A stretch of 64,000 nt of DNA from Duncaniella freteri (GCF_004766125.1 NZ_SJSA01000001.1:806001-870000), one strand, 5' to 3'. Positions 8,243 through 18,225 are shown, counted from the stretch's first letter. Numbers and translations are program-made. Notes: generated by a model not told the origin, from the sequence alone.

Positions 8243-9049
8243 TTATTTTTTACGCTTCTTTGTGGATGCGTAACGTTTCTTTGTGGTAGTTTTCTTCTTT
8301 GCCGGAGCATATGTCTGCGACTTGTTGTAAGTCTTTTTGTCAAAGGCGAACTCATCCTTGTGAGGCACACCGTTTTCAAAGTCGATTATCGCAGCAGGAT
8401 TGATGGCTATACCCATGAAGCGGGTCTCGAAATGAAGATGTGGACCTGTGCTGCGTCCGGTATTGCCTCCGAGAGCTATAGGATCGCCGGCTTTCACCAC
8501 CTGGTCGGGCTTCACAAGGAAACGGCTCAGGTGACCATACACTGTCTCCAGACCATTAGGGTGACGCATCACCACATAATATCCGTAACCTTTTCTCTCA
8601 TATTTGGTCATGCGAACCTTTCCGGAGAAAGCGGCGCGCACAGTGTCGCCCACATGCAGCCCGAGGTCAATACCCTTGTGCATACGGCGGAAACGACGCC
8701 GATAGCCATAATTGGATGTCACACGCCCCATGATAGGAGCACAATACTCCGACACATCGATAATCTTATGGTCGGGCACCATGGCATTGCCATAGGCATT
8801 CACGTTATCGGAGTTCCAGAATTCGCCGAATATTTCGCTCTCCATATCCATCTCCTCACGCTCCTTCACATGATTGAGAAGAATGTCATTGTTCTCGATC
8901 TTGAAGGGATTGACTGTAGGATTCTGACGCGCTATCAGGGCATTGTGCTGGGTGGCATGTGATTCAGGGAGCCTGCGCTGCGCCTGTGCCACCATTCCGG
9001 TCATCGCTATAAGTGCTGTGGAAAGTAATATCTTTAGATTGAAGGTCAT
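8243..9049 (-). CDS. Exported M23-family (LytM-type) metallopeptidase
   Basis: 268 residues. Signal peptide at 1-23 (ends MVAQAQ). The M23 domain spans about 100-220 and carries all zinc/catalytic residues: HKGID (His124, Asp128), VYGHLS (His173) and GPHLHFE (His204, His206), so it should be an active peptidoglycan endopeptidase rather than a degenerate activator. The C-terminus (about 235-268) is very lysine-rich (KKKTTTKKRYASTKKRKK), probably binding the wall or outer-membrane lipids. The ATG at 9049 starts the signal peptide. It lies 96 bases downstream of ndk on the same strand and may share its transcript; a strong terminator follows. Confidence 0.93.
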   Translation of the reverse strand: MTFNLKILLSTALIAMTGMVAQAQRRLPESHATQHNALIARQNPTVNPFKIENNDILLNHVKEREEMDMESEIFGEFWNSDNVNAYGNAMVPDHKIIDVSEYCAPIMGRVTSNYGYRRRFRRMHKGIDLGLHVGDTVRAAFSGKVRMTKYERKGYGYYVVMRHPNGLETVYGHLSRFLVKPDQVVKAGDPIALGGNTGRSTGPHLHFETRFMGIAINPAAIIDFENGVPHKDEFAFDKKTYNKSQTYAPAKKKTTTKKRYASTKKRKK

Positions 9050-9145
9050 ACTGCTTAAAGAGGATGAGATTAATGATGAGGATTGAGTTAATATCTTGTT
9101 TTCTGTTTTATCGGGTATTCCTTATAGTCTATTATTTCTGCGGTG

Positions 9146-9613
9146 TCAGTCCTTGAGTTCGGAGTCGGCGTTGATGAATCTGATAGCGTCGGGGGTATAG
9201 TCAAACAGCTCGTCGGGGCTGAAGAATCTTTTTATCTCCACCTCGGCATCCTCGACTGAGGATGATGCATGGATGATGTTCTCCTGATTTGACATAGAGA
9301 AATCGCCGCGTATCGAGCCCGGAGCCGCTGTCCTGCCGTTGGTGTCTCCGGTCATTGAGCGGACCACCCTGATAGCATCCACTCCTTTAAGACACATCAC
9401 TATCACCGGAGAGGCTGTCATGGATGCGACTATCGAAGGGAAGAACGGACGGTCAACGAGATGAGCGTAATGCTCGCGCAGAATCTCGGGAGAGAGTTGC
9501 ATCATCTTCATGCCTGTGATGGCAAGCCCTTTGGCTTCAAAGCGGGCAAGCACAGTGCCTACCAATCCGCGTTCCACTGCAGAGGGCTTGAAGATGATCA
9601 GAGTCTGTTGCAT
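9146..9613 (-). CDS. ndk: Nucleoside diphosphate kinase
   Basis: 155 residues; balances NTP pools by phosphate transfer through an active-site histidine. Visible features: TLIIFKPSAVERGLVG at the N-terminus, YAHLVDRPFFPSIV, MTGDTNGRTAAPGSIRGDF and the catalytic NIIHASSS (His115). Slightly longer than the E. coli enzyme through its C-terminus (DYTPDAIRFINADSELKD). A full -33/-7 promoter lies about 50 bases upstream. M23 peptidase gene downstream. Confidence 0.96.
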   Translation of the reverse strand: MQQTLIIFKPSAVERGLVGTVLARFEAKGLAITGMKMMQLSPEILREHYAHLVDRPFFPSIVASMTASPVIVMCLKGVDAIRVVRSMTGDTNGRTAAPGSIRGDFSMSNQENIIHASSSVEDAEVEIKRFFSPDELFDYTPDAIRFINADSELKD

Positions 9614-9665
9614 CGTTGAATTATGATGGTTTAACGTTCGTTTAGATTTTAATTTCTTACGATTT

Positions 9666-9697
9666 CAAATTTAGTCATTTTGAGCATATTACACAAA
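9666..9697 (-). promoter_or_regulatory. Promoter of ndk
   Basis: On the minus strand TTTG (9694-9697), 20-base spacer, TAAATTTG (9666-9673): a full consensus match. Confidence 0.7.
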
Positions 9698-10093
9698 TCA
9701 TATTCGGCATAATATCCCATGCTTTATAAACATCAATAAAACGCGCAGACATAACACACTAATCTATCGACAATTAAACATAGATGCAAAAATAACCTAA
9801 AAAATCAAAACCCAATTTTACAATACGTCCAATATGTAAATTTATGCAAAATATTGTATTTAAACACTATTTACATTTAACATTTAGATACTAATCCTGC
9901 CTCTGCAAAAACCTACGGCAGAATTAGTGTGGTTTTTACACTTTTTCGCTTTTTAATATGCTTTACAACTTAAGGTTATTCAAGAAAAAATATCTGATTT
10001 TTGAAGCAAATCACGATTTTAACTTAAAATCCATTGGCTTTTTAAGAGTTATAGAGAATTATTTGCCTCAATTGAGTTAATGTGTGTTAAAAA
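9698..10093. other. AT-rich intergenic stretch without a gene
   Basis: About 400 bases between the ndk promoter and the promoter of the next operon. No convincing reading frame. One imperfect hairpin (9890-9901 with 9917-9928, one mismatch, GC core CTGCC/GGCAG) stands out; a further short AT hairpin is near 10023-10046. Nothing else was recognised. Confidence 0.5.
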
Positions 10094-10124
10094 TTTGGGG
10101 GGGGTAATTTTGGTCGTACATTTG
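10094..10124 (+). promoter_or_regulatory. Promoter with a G8 tract in its spacer
   Basis: TTTG at 10094-10097, 19-base spacer, TACATTTG at 10117-10124: full consensus. Eight consecutive G (10097-10104) begin at the last base of the -33 element and fill the first part of the spacer. A second perfect -7-like octamer, TAATTTTG (10105-10112), sits directly after the G run but has no -33 at the right distance. Confidence 0.75.
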
Positions 10125-10210
10125 CGAAAAAAGGAAATATAGTGCACTCTCCCTTAATAAATACAAACTAATACCAATCCATTTACATCAATCATTTAAT
10201 CACTGACTTT

Positions 10211-11116
10211 ATGAAGAAACTTCTACTCCTTATCGCGATGACACTCTACATCGCACCCTCCCTCCTCGCAGACACATCCGGAGAACAGGACATAACAATC
10301 AAACTTCTCTATAAGGATGACAAGAGTGAATTAGGCACAATGACCGGAAAAATAACCTACGACGGCTCAAAGACATACACTCTGCCCAATTTTCTCGGCT
10401 TTGTCGACAGAGACGGCCAACCTGTCACTATGATGTTCACAATAGGAGAAGTGACTGCCGACAATGGCAACCTCGGACTAATGTTTATCGATCCACGAAC
10501 CGAATTCAAATCGGACGGAACAAACAACAACTGGTATAAGGATAATCAGGCACGAGTATATGGAGATGAGGGATACAACGATGCCGCATACTACAATGCC
10601 GACCTGTTTTATTTCAATTGGCCTTTTGACGCATTCTCAAAAGTATCACTTCCATTGGCAGAAGGGATAGATGAAAACACAGGTGCTCCCGACTCATATG
10701 CAAAAGTATTGCAATCCAGTCCATTTGTAGGACCAGATGAGTCAAATATACTTCTCGCTCCGGATTTTTGGTCTGGTAAAACTGCTGCAATAGCCAGAAC
10801 ACGCACATATGCCACACTGTCAGGCAACACTTACAACTGCCAAATCGAAGGTAACTCTGCCCACCACATGAATAAGATGGATGGAGCAGACGACTGGAGC
10901 AATCTGTCATCAGCATTGCCTTTTTATCTAAATTTCTCATTTGACAAAAACGGCTTTAAGCCAGGTGTCACAACCGGTATTGAAGATATCGACATCGAAT
11001 CGGAAAACGCTCCTGTAGAATATTTCAACCTCCAAGGAATTAAGGTAGACAACCCCACCAACGGTCTATACATCCGTCGTCAAGGCAACAAAGTGACAAA
11101 AGTGGCCATTAAGTAA
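10211..11116 (+). CDS. Exported protein with YNLQG-type C-terminal tail
   Basis: 301 residues of unrecognised main fold. Signal peptide 1-20 (MKKLLLLIAMTLYIAPSLLA). The body is rich in aromatic, Asp, Asn and Gly residues and predicted beta; the first 100 residues (GKITYDGSKTYTLPNF) recall the calycin-like domain of Bacteroides exported proteins, but this is weak. The last 35 residues carry EYFNLQGIKV, then YIRRQGNKVTKVAIK, nearly the same tail as the esterase encoded next. The tail resembles the short C-terminal sorting or attachment domains of Bacteroidetes. It is the first gene of the putative operon running to 20978, about 80 bases after the promoter. Binding or scaffolding at the cell surface is only a guess. 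Confidence 0.7.
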   Translation: MKKLLLLIAMTLYIAPSLLADTSGEQDITIKLLYKDDKSELGTMTGKITYDGSKTYTLPNFLGFVDRDGQPVTMMFTIGEVTADNGNLGLMFIDPRTEFKSDGTNNNWYKDNQARVYGDEGYNDAAYYNADLFYFNWPFDAFSKVSLPLAEGIDENTGAPDSYAKVLQSSPFVGPDESNILLAPDFWSGKTAAIARTRTYATLSGNTYNCQIEGNSAHHMNKMDGADDWSNLSSALPFYLNFSFDKNGFKPGVTTGIEDIDIESENAPVEYFNLQGIKVDNPTNGLYIRRQGNKVTKVAIK

Positions 11117-11170
11117 ATTCCATCCAAGGAATTACCTCCCCTCAACTTAATAAAATGACCAACACAATGG

Positions 11171-11205
11171 CCACAGCATTGAATCCTACAGTTTCATTGC
11201 TGTGG
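11171..11205 (+). other. Intercistronic inverted repeat
   Basis: CCACAGCA (11171-11178) pairs with TGCTGTGG (11198-11205), extended inward by four more pairs after one mismatch. No T run follows, and the next gene starts 9 bases later, so it is more likely an mRNA stability or processing hairpin than a terminator. Confidence 0.5.
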
Positions 11206-11213
11206 TCATAATA

Positions 11214-12782
11214 ATGCCAAAAATGAAAAATACTTTATTAACATTCATAGCATTGGGAAGCGCAGTGCTTTCAGCATCGGCTCAAGGGCTTGACAGCAGC
11301 ACAGCCACTGCCATAAAAAACCATTTCTCATCAGTTCTTGAAGGAAAGAATGAGAAATATGTGTCGGATATCAAGATCCCTTATTCCGATATAGCAACCT
11401 ACAGAAGTTCTGTATGGGACCAATGGAAAGACGCCAACGACGGATATAGCGAAATCAAACTGCCCCCACTCCAAACAAGATATGACGGACAGCTCAGAAT
11501 ACCTGCCGTCTGGGAAATCCCAGCTGACTTAGAACCTCAGGCATCACTCAAGTATGCATGGGGACGTCTCGATTCCTCTTCCGATGCATGCCCCCTCATT
11601 ATATTCCTCCATGGCTCCGGAGCAAAAGAGACTGAATGGGAATTGGCAAAGAAACTTGCTCCGTCGTTCGACTCAAAGCCCGCCATATACTTCATACCTC
11701 AGTTCCCCAACGAAGAACTCAATGGGGTCAACTACCGCAGATGGTGGCAGAAAGGGAAGCAATGGGTATGGGAAAAGATAATCCGTCAGGTCAATCTCCG
11801 TGACGAGATCGACATCAATAAAGTATATTTCATAGGGATCTCCGAAGGTGCTTACGGAAGCCAGCGTCTCGGCACATACTATGCCGACTACCTTGCAGGC
11901 ATAGCACCCATGGCGGGAGGCGAGCCCCTCAACAATGCTCCATGCGAAAACCTACGCCATGTGGCTGTCCACTTCCGCACGGGCTCCAACGACAATGGAT
12001 TCTACCGCTCCACACTCACTCAGGCTTGCGGAGATTCCCTCGACCTCCTGCAACAACAATATCCCGACGGATACGTGCATGATGTAAAAACTGTAGCCGG
12101 AGCCGACCACACACTGCCAAAATACGGAGAGGCGTTCCCCTGGCTCGTGCAACAGACCCGTACCACCAACCCAAAGCACATCAACTGGGAGGACTATACT
12201 ATGGACGGCAACTGGCGAAAAGGATTCTATAATATAGAAGTGACCCGCCGCAGCTTTCCTATCAACTGCAACCGCACATACTATCAGATGGATATCGATG
12301 GCAACAACATCAATATGCAGGTGCGCGGACTATACTACGAAACCACCAACGACCATAACAATCCTTACGGTGACGACCTTGTGCTTAACTTCAACCGTCA
12401 TTACGCAACAGCGACAAGCGGCGAGTTCAAAGTGTACCTCAACAATGACCTCGTTGACCTTAGCAAGCCTGTGACACTCACTGTGAACGGCAAGAAGGTG
12501 TTCAACGGCAAGCTACAGCCCAATCTCGCCGACATGGTCAACAGCACCGCACTCTTCTACGACAAGGAGCGAGTGTATCCCACTCATATAGATGTTAATC
12601 TCGACAATATGACCGCCGACGGTCCCACATCAGGAATAGACAGCCTCACAGCCGACGACGCTGACGAAAACGCCCCCATCGAATACTATAACCTCCAGGG
12701 CATACGCATAGAAAAGCCCACTGAAAAAGGGATATACATCCGGCGTCAGGGCTCCAAAGCCACCAAAATCGCAATCCATTAG
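11214..12782 (+). CDS. Exported alpha/beta-hydrolase esterase with YNLQG-type C-terminal tail
   Basis: 522 residues from ATG 11214 (a second ATG at 11223 starts the clean signal peptide MKNTLLTFIALGSAVLSASA and may be the true start; a GTG-type start further up is unneeded). The hydrolase domain (about 100-330) shows the oxyanion segment IIFLHGSGAKE, the nucleophile elbow GISEGAYGSQ and a catalytic histidine in AGADHTLP, the layout of PHB-depolymerase/feruloyl-esterase-like enzymes. A beta-rich domain follows (about 335-480) and then the tail EYYNLQGIRI...YIRRQGSKATKIAIH shared with the preceding protein. Lies 33 bases before susC. Probably cleaves an ester in a polymer or peptide imported by the SusCD pair; the substrate is unknown. 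Confidence 0.8.
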   Translation: MPKMKNTLLTFIALGSAVLSASAQGLDSSTATAIKNHFSSVLEGKNEKYVSDIKIPYSDIATYRSSVWDQWKDANDGYSEIKLPPLQTRYDGQLRIPAVWEIPADLEPQASLKYAWGRLDSSSDACPLIIFLHGSGAKETEWELAKKLAPSFDSKPAIYFIPQFPNEELNGVNYRRWWQKGKQWVWEKIIRQVNLRDEIDINKVYFIGISEGAYGSQRLGTYYADYLAGIAPMAGGEPLNNAPCENLRHVAVHFRTGSNDNGFYRSTLTQACGDSLDLLQQQYPDGYVHDVKTVAGADHTLPKYGEAFPWLVQQTRTTNPKHINWEDYTMDGNWRKGFYNIEVTRRSFPINCNRTYYQMDIDGNNINMQVRGLYYETTNDHNNPYGDDLVLNFNRHYATATSGEFKVYLNNDLVDLSKPVTLTVNGKKVFNGKLQPNLADMVNSTALFYDKERVYPTHIDVNLDNMTADGPTSGIDSLTADDADENAPIEYYNLQGIRIEKPTEKGIYIRRQGSKATKIAIH

Positions 12783-12815
12783 TTATTACACATCAGATAA
12801 GAAAACCAATCATTT

Positions 12816-15800
12816 ATGAAAAGGAAAGAACTGCATTTGATTCTACTGCTCCTCTTCCTTTTGCTTTTCCCGTCACAATGGGCTATGGCTCAGACCGACA
12901 CAGGAAATGACAAAAAGGCGGACCAGGCAGTAATAATCACAGGAGTCATCAGTGATGCTGAAGGAGAGCCGCTTCCTGGCGTCACTATCAGAAACATCAA
13001 GAACAAGAGGACTGCACTGACAAATGTCAACGGAGAGTTCTCAATCCCGGGAGCCAAAGGGGAGACTCTCGCCATATCATACATAGGAAAGAAGCCTATG
13101 CAAGTGAAAGCCTCTACAGGCAGGCGCATGAAAATCACCATGGAGGACGATGCTGAGAGCATCAGCGAAGTAGTGGTGACAGGTATATACTCCCGAAACA
13201 AGGAAAGCTTCACCGGATCGGCATCCTCATTCTCGGCAGAGGAGCTGAAAATGGCAGGCAACACCAACCTCATCCAGAGCCTCAAGACTCTCGACCCGGC
13301 TTTCACCGTACTGGAGAACAACCAGTTCGGTTCCGACCCCAACCGCCTCCCCGACCTTGAGATCCGTGGCAAAAGCTCCATAGTAGGGCTCAAGGAGCAG
13401 TTCGGACAGGACCCCAACCAGCCGCTCTTCATCCTCGACGGCTTCGAGACCACTCTACAGACCATCATGGACCTCAGCATGGACCGTATCGCATCGGTCA
13501 ATATCCTCAAGGACGCCGCTTCTACAGCGATCTACGGATCGAAGGCAGCCAACGGTGTCATCGTTGTGGAGACCAAGGCACCCGAGATGGGAAAACTCAA
13601 ACTCACCTACAACGGCTCCTTCAACTACTCGTGGGCTGACCTCACCGACTACAACCTCATGAACGCTTCGGAGAAGCTTGAGTTTGAACGTCTCGCAGGC
13701 AACTTCGAGTCCTACACCGCCGACGGCGAGGAGCGTGCACGCATCCGCTACAATATGCTGCTCGGCAACGTGCAGCGCGGAGTCGACACCTACTGGCTAT
13801 CCGAACCTCTCCAAAAAGGTCTCAACCAGCGTCACAACCTGTATGTGCAGGGCGGATCGGACGAACTGCGATTCGGTATCGGTGTCAACTACAACCGCAT
13901 CGACGGTGTGATGAAGGACTCCAAGCGCGATGTGGGCGGAGGTTACCTCGACATCACATACCGTACCGGCAAGCTACGCTTCACCAACAAGATGACTGTG
14001 GACTTCACCGACCTCACCAACCCTGTAGTGAGCTTCAGCGATTACGCAGGAGCGAACCCCTACTATCCCAAACGCAATGATGACGGAAGTATCGACCAGT
14101 GGCTTGAAGCTCCAAAGACCGGTGTAAACGTGACAAGTGCATCGCCCTATGTATCCAATCCGCTCTGGAATGCTGCCCAGAACAGCTACAACAAGGGTAA
14201 CTCATGGAGCGTGCGCAACAGTCTCAACCTTGAATACCGCCCCATTGAAGAAGTCATGATCCGAGGCCGTGTCAGCGTGTCGAAATCAACCAATGAGACC
14301 GAGGAGTTCCTATCCCCGTCCGACACCCGCTTCAATCAAGAAGAACTGCTGAAGAAAGGCTCATACTCCAACCAACGTTCCGACGGCTTCGATTACGACG
14401 GAGACCTGTCAGTGACATTCGGTAAACTTTTCGCCCGCAAGCATCAGGTGAATGCCGTTGTCGGTGCATCAATCCGCGAAAGCAAAGGCAAAGACAAAGG
14501 ATTCACCGCACAGGGATTCCCCGAGGGCAACTTCACCACTCCCGGCTTTGCCAACCGTTATCCCGAGGGTGGCAAGCCGAGCTACAGCGACTACACAAGC
14601 CGCAGCGCAAACTTCTATTTCAACGGAGGTTACGCATTCATGAACAAATACCTGCTCGATGCCAACATACGTATGGACGGAACCTCGGTGTTCGGCTCCA
14701 ACAAGCATTTCACCACCACTTGGGCATTCGGTGTAGGCTGGAACCTCGCCTATGAGGATTTCATCAGGAACCACACCGGCATATTCAATATGCTCAAGAT
14801 ACGCGGCTCCATCGGTAATCCCGGCAACCAGTCGTTCGGCGCTTTCAACGCCATCACCACCTACAAGTACAACAACTGGATGCTCAACAACTTCGGCACC
14901 GGTGTGCTCATCGATGCCTTCGGCGACCCCAACCTCGAATGGCAGAAGACCATCGACCTCAACGCAGGTATCGACGTGAGCATGTGGAACCGTTTCCACC
15001 TCAACTTCGACATCTACCGCAAGAACACCGATCCGCTGCTCGCACAGATAGGCATACCCCTGTCGGTAGGCACAGCCCAGCGACTCGCCAACATCGGCCA
15101 GCAGATCAACGAAGGCTACAGCGGCACCGTGCGATATGCCATTCTCTACAATCCCAAGAAGAGCCTCAACTGGACTATAAGCCTGTCATTCGCTCACAAC
15201 ACCTCCGAGTACCGCAAGATAGGCAACAGACTCAATCAGTTCAACAACGAGAACATCTCCAAGAGCCTCACACGCTACTACGACGGCGGATCGCCCACCG
15301 CGATATGGGCTGTGCGCTCGGCAGGCATCGACCCCGCTACAGGCAAGGAAGTGTTCATAACCAAGGACAACACCTACACATTCCAGCACAGCTATGACCA
15401 GGAAGTAGTGGTAGGCGACACCCGCCCCGACCTTGAAGGAGTGATCGGAAACACGCTCTACTGGAAAGGCTTCTCGGCAAGCATCTATTGCCGCTACAGC
15501 CTCGGCGGCCATATGTTCAACTCCACTCTCTACAACAAGGTGGAGAATATCTCGACCACTGCGCTCCAGTCCAATCAGGACAAACGCGCCCTATATGACC
15601 GCTGGCAGAAGCCGGGCGACATAGCCCAGTTCAGAGGTATACGCGAGACCGACGTTACCCCTATGTCGTCACGATTCGTGCAGAAAAACGACTACTTCAC
15701 CATCGAATCCGTACGCCTGGGATGGGAACTCCCCACCAGATGGATGGACACAATCGGATTCCAGGGCATATCGCTCAGCGCATACATGAACGAAATAGCA

Positions 15801-15884
15801 CGATGGTCGACCATCAAGGACGAACGCGGAACATCCTACCCGTTCGCACGAAGCGTCAGCCTTGCAGTAGGCATCAACTTCTAA
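12816..15884 (+). CDS. SusC/RagA-family TonB-linked outer membrane transporter
   Basis: 1022 residues. Signal peptide 1-25 (ends QWAMA). CarboxypepD-regulatory-like domain about 38-110 (GVISDAEGEPLPGVTI, GKKPMQVKA), TonB-box-like segment SISEVVVTG near 120, plug about 125-255 (LQSLKTLDPAF, LEIRGKSS, PLFILDGFE, SVNILKDAASTAIYGSKAANGVIVVETK), then a 22-strand barrel ending in aromatic F. The plug motifs are canonical SusC/RagA. It forms the pore of a TonB-driven uptake complex with the SusD lipoprotein 20 bases downstream. No sigma/anti-sigma pair, hybrid two-component sensor or glycoside hydrolase is adjacent, so a peptide or other non-glycan substrate is as likely as a glycan. Confidence 0.95.
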   Translation: MKRKELHLILLLLFLLLFPSQWAMAQTDTGNDKKADQAVIITGVISDAEGEPLPGVTIRNIKNKRTALTNVNGEFSIPGAKGETLAISYIGKKPMQVKASTGRRMKITMEDDAESISEVVVTGIYSRNKESFTGSASSFSAEELKMAGNTNLIQSLKTLDPAFTVLENNQFGSDPNRLPDLEIRGKSSIVGLKEQFGQDPNQPLFILDGFETTLQTIMDLSMDRIASVNILKDAASTAIYGSKAANGVIVVETKAPEMGKLKLTYNGSFNYSWADLTDYNLMNASEKLEFERLAGNFESYTADGEERARIRYNMLLGNVQRGVDTYWLSEPLQKGLNQRHNLYVQGGSDELRFGIGVNYNRIDGVMKDSKRDVGGGYLDITYRTGKLRFTNKMTVDFTDLTNPVVSFSDYAGANPYYPKRNDDGSIDQWLEAPKTGVNVTSASPYVSNPLWNAAQNSYNKGNSWSVRNSLNLEYRPIEEVMIRGRVSVSKSTNETEEFLSPSDTRFNQEELLKKGSYSNQRSDGFDYDGDLSVTFGKLFARKHQVNAVVGASIRESKGKDKGFTAQGFPEGNFTTPGFANRYPEGGKPSYSDYTSRSANFYFNGGYAFMNKYLLDANIRMDGTSVFGSNKHFTTTWAFGVGWNLAYEDFIRNHTGIFNMLKIRGSIGNPGNQSFGAFNAITTYKYNNWMLNNFGTGVLIDAFGDPNLEWQKTIDLNAGIDVSMWNRFHLNFDIYRKNTDPLLAQIGIPLSVGTAQRLANIGQQINEGYSGTVRYAILYNPKKSLNWTISLSFAHNTSEYRKIGNRLNQFNNENISKSLTRYYDGGSPTAIWAVRSAGIDPATGKEVFITKDNTYTFQHSYDQEVVVGDTRPDLEGVIGNTLYWKGFSASIYCRYSLGGHMFNSTLYNKVENISTTALQSNQDKRALYDRWQKPGDIAQFRGIRETDVTPMSSRFVQKNDYFTIESVRLGWELPTRWMDTIGFQGISLSAYMNEIARWSTIKDERGTSYPFARSVSLAVGINF

Positions 15885-15903
15885 AACCATTTGCCATACA
15901 AAT

Positions 15904-17370
15904 ATGAAAACCAAAATATCATATATACTAATCGCGCTCGGAATCCTGTGCACATCCTGCTCGGATTTCCTCAACGTGCAGCCGAGCGACCGAATATCGG
16001 AGGAGACAAACTTCACAAACATCGCCGGATTCAAACAGGCGATCAACGGCATATATGTCGAACTCAATTCCTCCGACCTCTACGGACGAGCCCTCACATG
16101 CGAGTTCATAGAGATTATGGCTCAGCGTTATGCCATAGACCAGCAGAACAACAAAAGCGACTGGGAGACAATGCAGCTCAACTACTCATCATCCACCCCA
16201 CAGTCGCGCCTACAGAACATCTGGTCAAAAGGCTACAACCTCATAGCCAACTGCAACCTCATCATCAAGAACTGCGAGCAGCACCGCGAAGTGCTTCCCG
16301 ACGAGTACTACCATCTCATAAAGGGTGAGGCTTACGCGCTGCGCGCATATCTTCACTTAGACCTCTTCCGTCTGTTCGGATCGGTCTACGATCCTGAAGT
16401 CTCCACTTTAGCTATCCCCTACTACACCCAGCTACAGCTTGATGTGGCTCCGACACCCAGTGCTCAGGAGTTCATGGATCTGGTCCTTAAAGACCTTAAG
16501 ACAGCAGAGGAAGAGCTACAGGACGATCCTATAGTAACATTCGGTGTCAACGGCAACCCAAAGGATATATTCCTACAGTTCCGCAACCTGCGTCTTAACC
16601 TGTATGCCGTATACGGACTTCTCGCACGTTACTATTACTATGCCCACGACAATGAGAACGCATACGCATATGCCAAGAAAGTGGTCGATATCCAGGAACG
16701 TCATTTCCCCTGGGTGAAACTGCTTAGCCTTACAGGATCGAATATCGACCATATGTTCTCTACCGAGATAATGTTTGCCCTACAGAACCTCCAGCGTGAC
16801 AATCTCTTCACATCTCTGTTCAATGGCAATTCGCTCAAGACATCCTCTCTGCTTGCCCCTCTCGAAGATGTGACAACCGAAATATTTGGCGGCACCATGG
16901 CGAGCTCCGATTATCGTGTGAGATCATCGCTCAGCGGAACAGTGGAACAGGGTGGCAAAAAATATGTCCTGTTCAACAAATACCAAGGCACCGACTCCCT
17001 CTACAATCAGATGATACCTATGATACGCGTAAGCGAATCATTCCTTATCCTTGCCGAGACAGGTCCCGATGACGAGGAACGCCTCAGCCGCTTCACAGAG
17101 TTCAACAACGCCCGCGGTCTTCAGGGCGTGGAGAATATCGAAGAACTGAACACACTGTTCGACGACATCGACAACTCTCAATACACCGAACTCGGAAAGG
17201 AATGGATCAGAGAGTTCTACGGCGAAGGCCAGCTCTTCTTCTGGTACAAGCGCAACCAATGCCTGTCAATGCGATCAGCCACCAGCGCGACCAACGATCT
17301 GCCGTTCAGAATGTTGTCAGCCAGCAGGTATACCCCTCCGATACCCGAGGGTGAAGAGAAGTACAATTAA
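15904..17370 (+). CDS. SusD/RagB-family surface lipoprotein
   Basis: 488 residues; substrate-capturing lid of the SusC transporter. Lipoprotein signal ends LCTSC with the acylated cysteine near residue 19, followed by SDFLNVQPSDRISEETNF, the usual SusD N-terminus. Tetratricopeptide-like helices are seen at KGEAYALRAYLHLDLFRLFG and LRLNLYAVYGLLARYYYY; the C-terminal EWIREFYGEGQLFFWYKR matches the family end motif. Operon partner of the preceding SusC gene (20-base gap). Confidence 0.94.
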   Translation: MKTKISYILIALGILCTSCSDFLNVQPSDRISEETNFTNIAGFKQAINGIYVELNSSDLYGRALTCEFIEIMAQRYAIDQQNNKSDWETMQLNYSSSTPQSRLQNIWSKGYNLIANCNLIIKNCEQHREVLPDEYYHLIKGEAYALRAYLHLDLFRLFGSVYDPEVSTLAIPYYTQLQLDVAPTPSAQEFMDLVLKDLKTAEEELQDDPIVTFGVNGNPKDIFLQFRNLRLNLYAVYGLLARYYYYAHDNENAYAYAKKVVDIQERHFPWVKLLSLTGSNIDHMFSTEIMFALQNLQRDNLFTSLFNGNSLKTSSLLAPLEDVTTEIFGGTMASSDYRVRSSLSGTVEQGGKKYVLFNKYQGTDSLYNQMIPMIRVSESFLILAETGPDDEERLSRFTEFNNARGLQGVENIEELNTLFDDIDNSQYTELGKEWIREFYGEGQLFFWYKRNQCLSMRSATSATNDLPFRMLSASRYTPPIPEGEEKYN

Positions 17371-17399
17371 CTTGAATCCCACCTAAAAATCATCTTGCA

Positions 17400-18200
17400 A
17401 TGAACATAAAGACTATTATTCCCGCAATAGTACTCCCCTTGCTGCTCGGGGTCTCAACCACCGGATGCAATGAGGATACACTCGACACTTACGAGGGAGA
17501 GAACGGGATATACTTCGACACAACCTACAACGGTGCCGAAATGATGTCCGACACCATAAAAGTGCACTGGGGACTTGAGAACTCGAATGTGACAAGCCAG
17601 AAAGTCACCCTCAAAGTGAAGCTCTTCGGCAACACCGCGCCTGTCGACCGCAAGTTCAGTATCACTGTAGAGACCGATGAAGGCGATGACCTGGCGGCAG
17701 CCGAAGGCGTGGACTATGTGATGCCGGTTACAGAATATGTGCTACCGGCAGGCAAGGCGGAAGTGCCTATAGAATTTGAAGTGCTGCGCCGCCCCAATCT
17801 CAAGGACTCACCCCGCCGTGTGAGAATCAACCTCGTGGAAAATGACGAGCTCAAATTCCTCTACACCCGCGGACTCCCTTACATAGACGAGAACGAAGAG
17901 ACCCAGGTACGTCCCGCCGACTTCCAGCGTGTTATACTCATGGAAGAGACCTTCCCCATACCTGTGTGGTGGGTGATATACGGTGAGCTTTATTTCGGAG
18001 ACTGGAGTGCAACAAAGGCCGCCCTGATATGCGACGTGATGAACATCAACCGTAAGGAATGGGTCGAAGTCAATGTCCTCACCGAAGGCTATCTGAAATA
18101 CTGCGGAAAGTACATGCACCGATATCTCCAGGAACAGGACCCCAAAATCCTCGATGAGGACGGCGAACCTATGGTGATGGGTCCGGTATCTATCAACTAA
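17400..18200 (+). CDS. DUF4843-family lipoprotein
   Basis: 266 residues. Lipoprotein signal with acylation cysteine in TTGCNED (about residue 22). The GIYFD segment and beta-sandwich pattern (VTLKVKLFGNTAPVDRKFSI, EYVLPAGKAEVPIEFEVLRR) match DUF4843 proteins, which in Bacteroidetes almost always follow a SusCD pair of this type. Probably an accessory surface lipoprotein of the uptake complex; no enzymatic residues are seen. 29 bases after susD, 25 bases before the next gene. Confidence 0.8.
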   Translation: MNIKTIIPAIVLPLLLGVSTTGCNEDTLDTYEGENGIYFDTTYNGAEMMSDTIKVHWGLENSNVTSQKVTLKVKLFGNTAPVDRKFSITVETDEGDDLAAAEGVDYVMPVTEYVLPAGKAEVPIEFEVLRRPNLKDSPRRVRINLVENDELKFLYTRGLPYIDENEETQVRPADFQRVILMEETFPIPVWWVIYGELYFGDWSATKAALICDVMNINRKEWVEVNVLTEGYLKYCGKYMHRYLQEQDPKILDEDGEPMVMGPVSIN

Positions 18201-18225
18201 ACCAATCCACCTTTTTTAGAAAACA

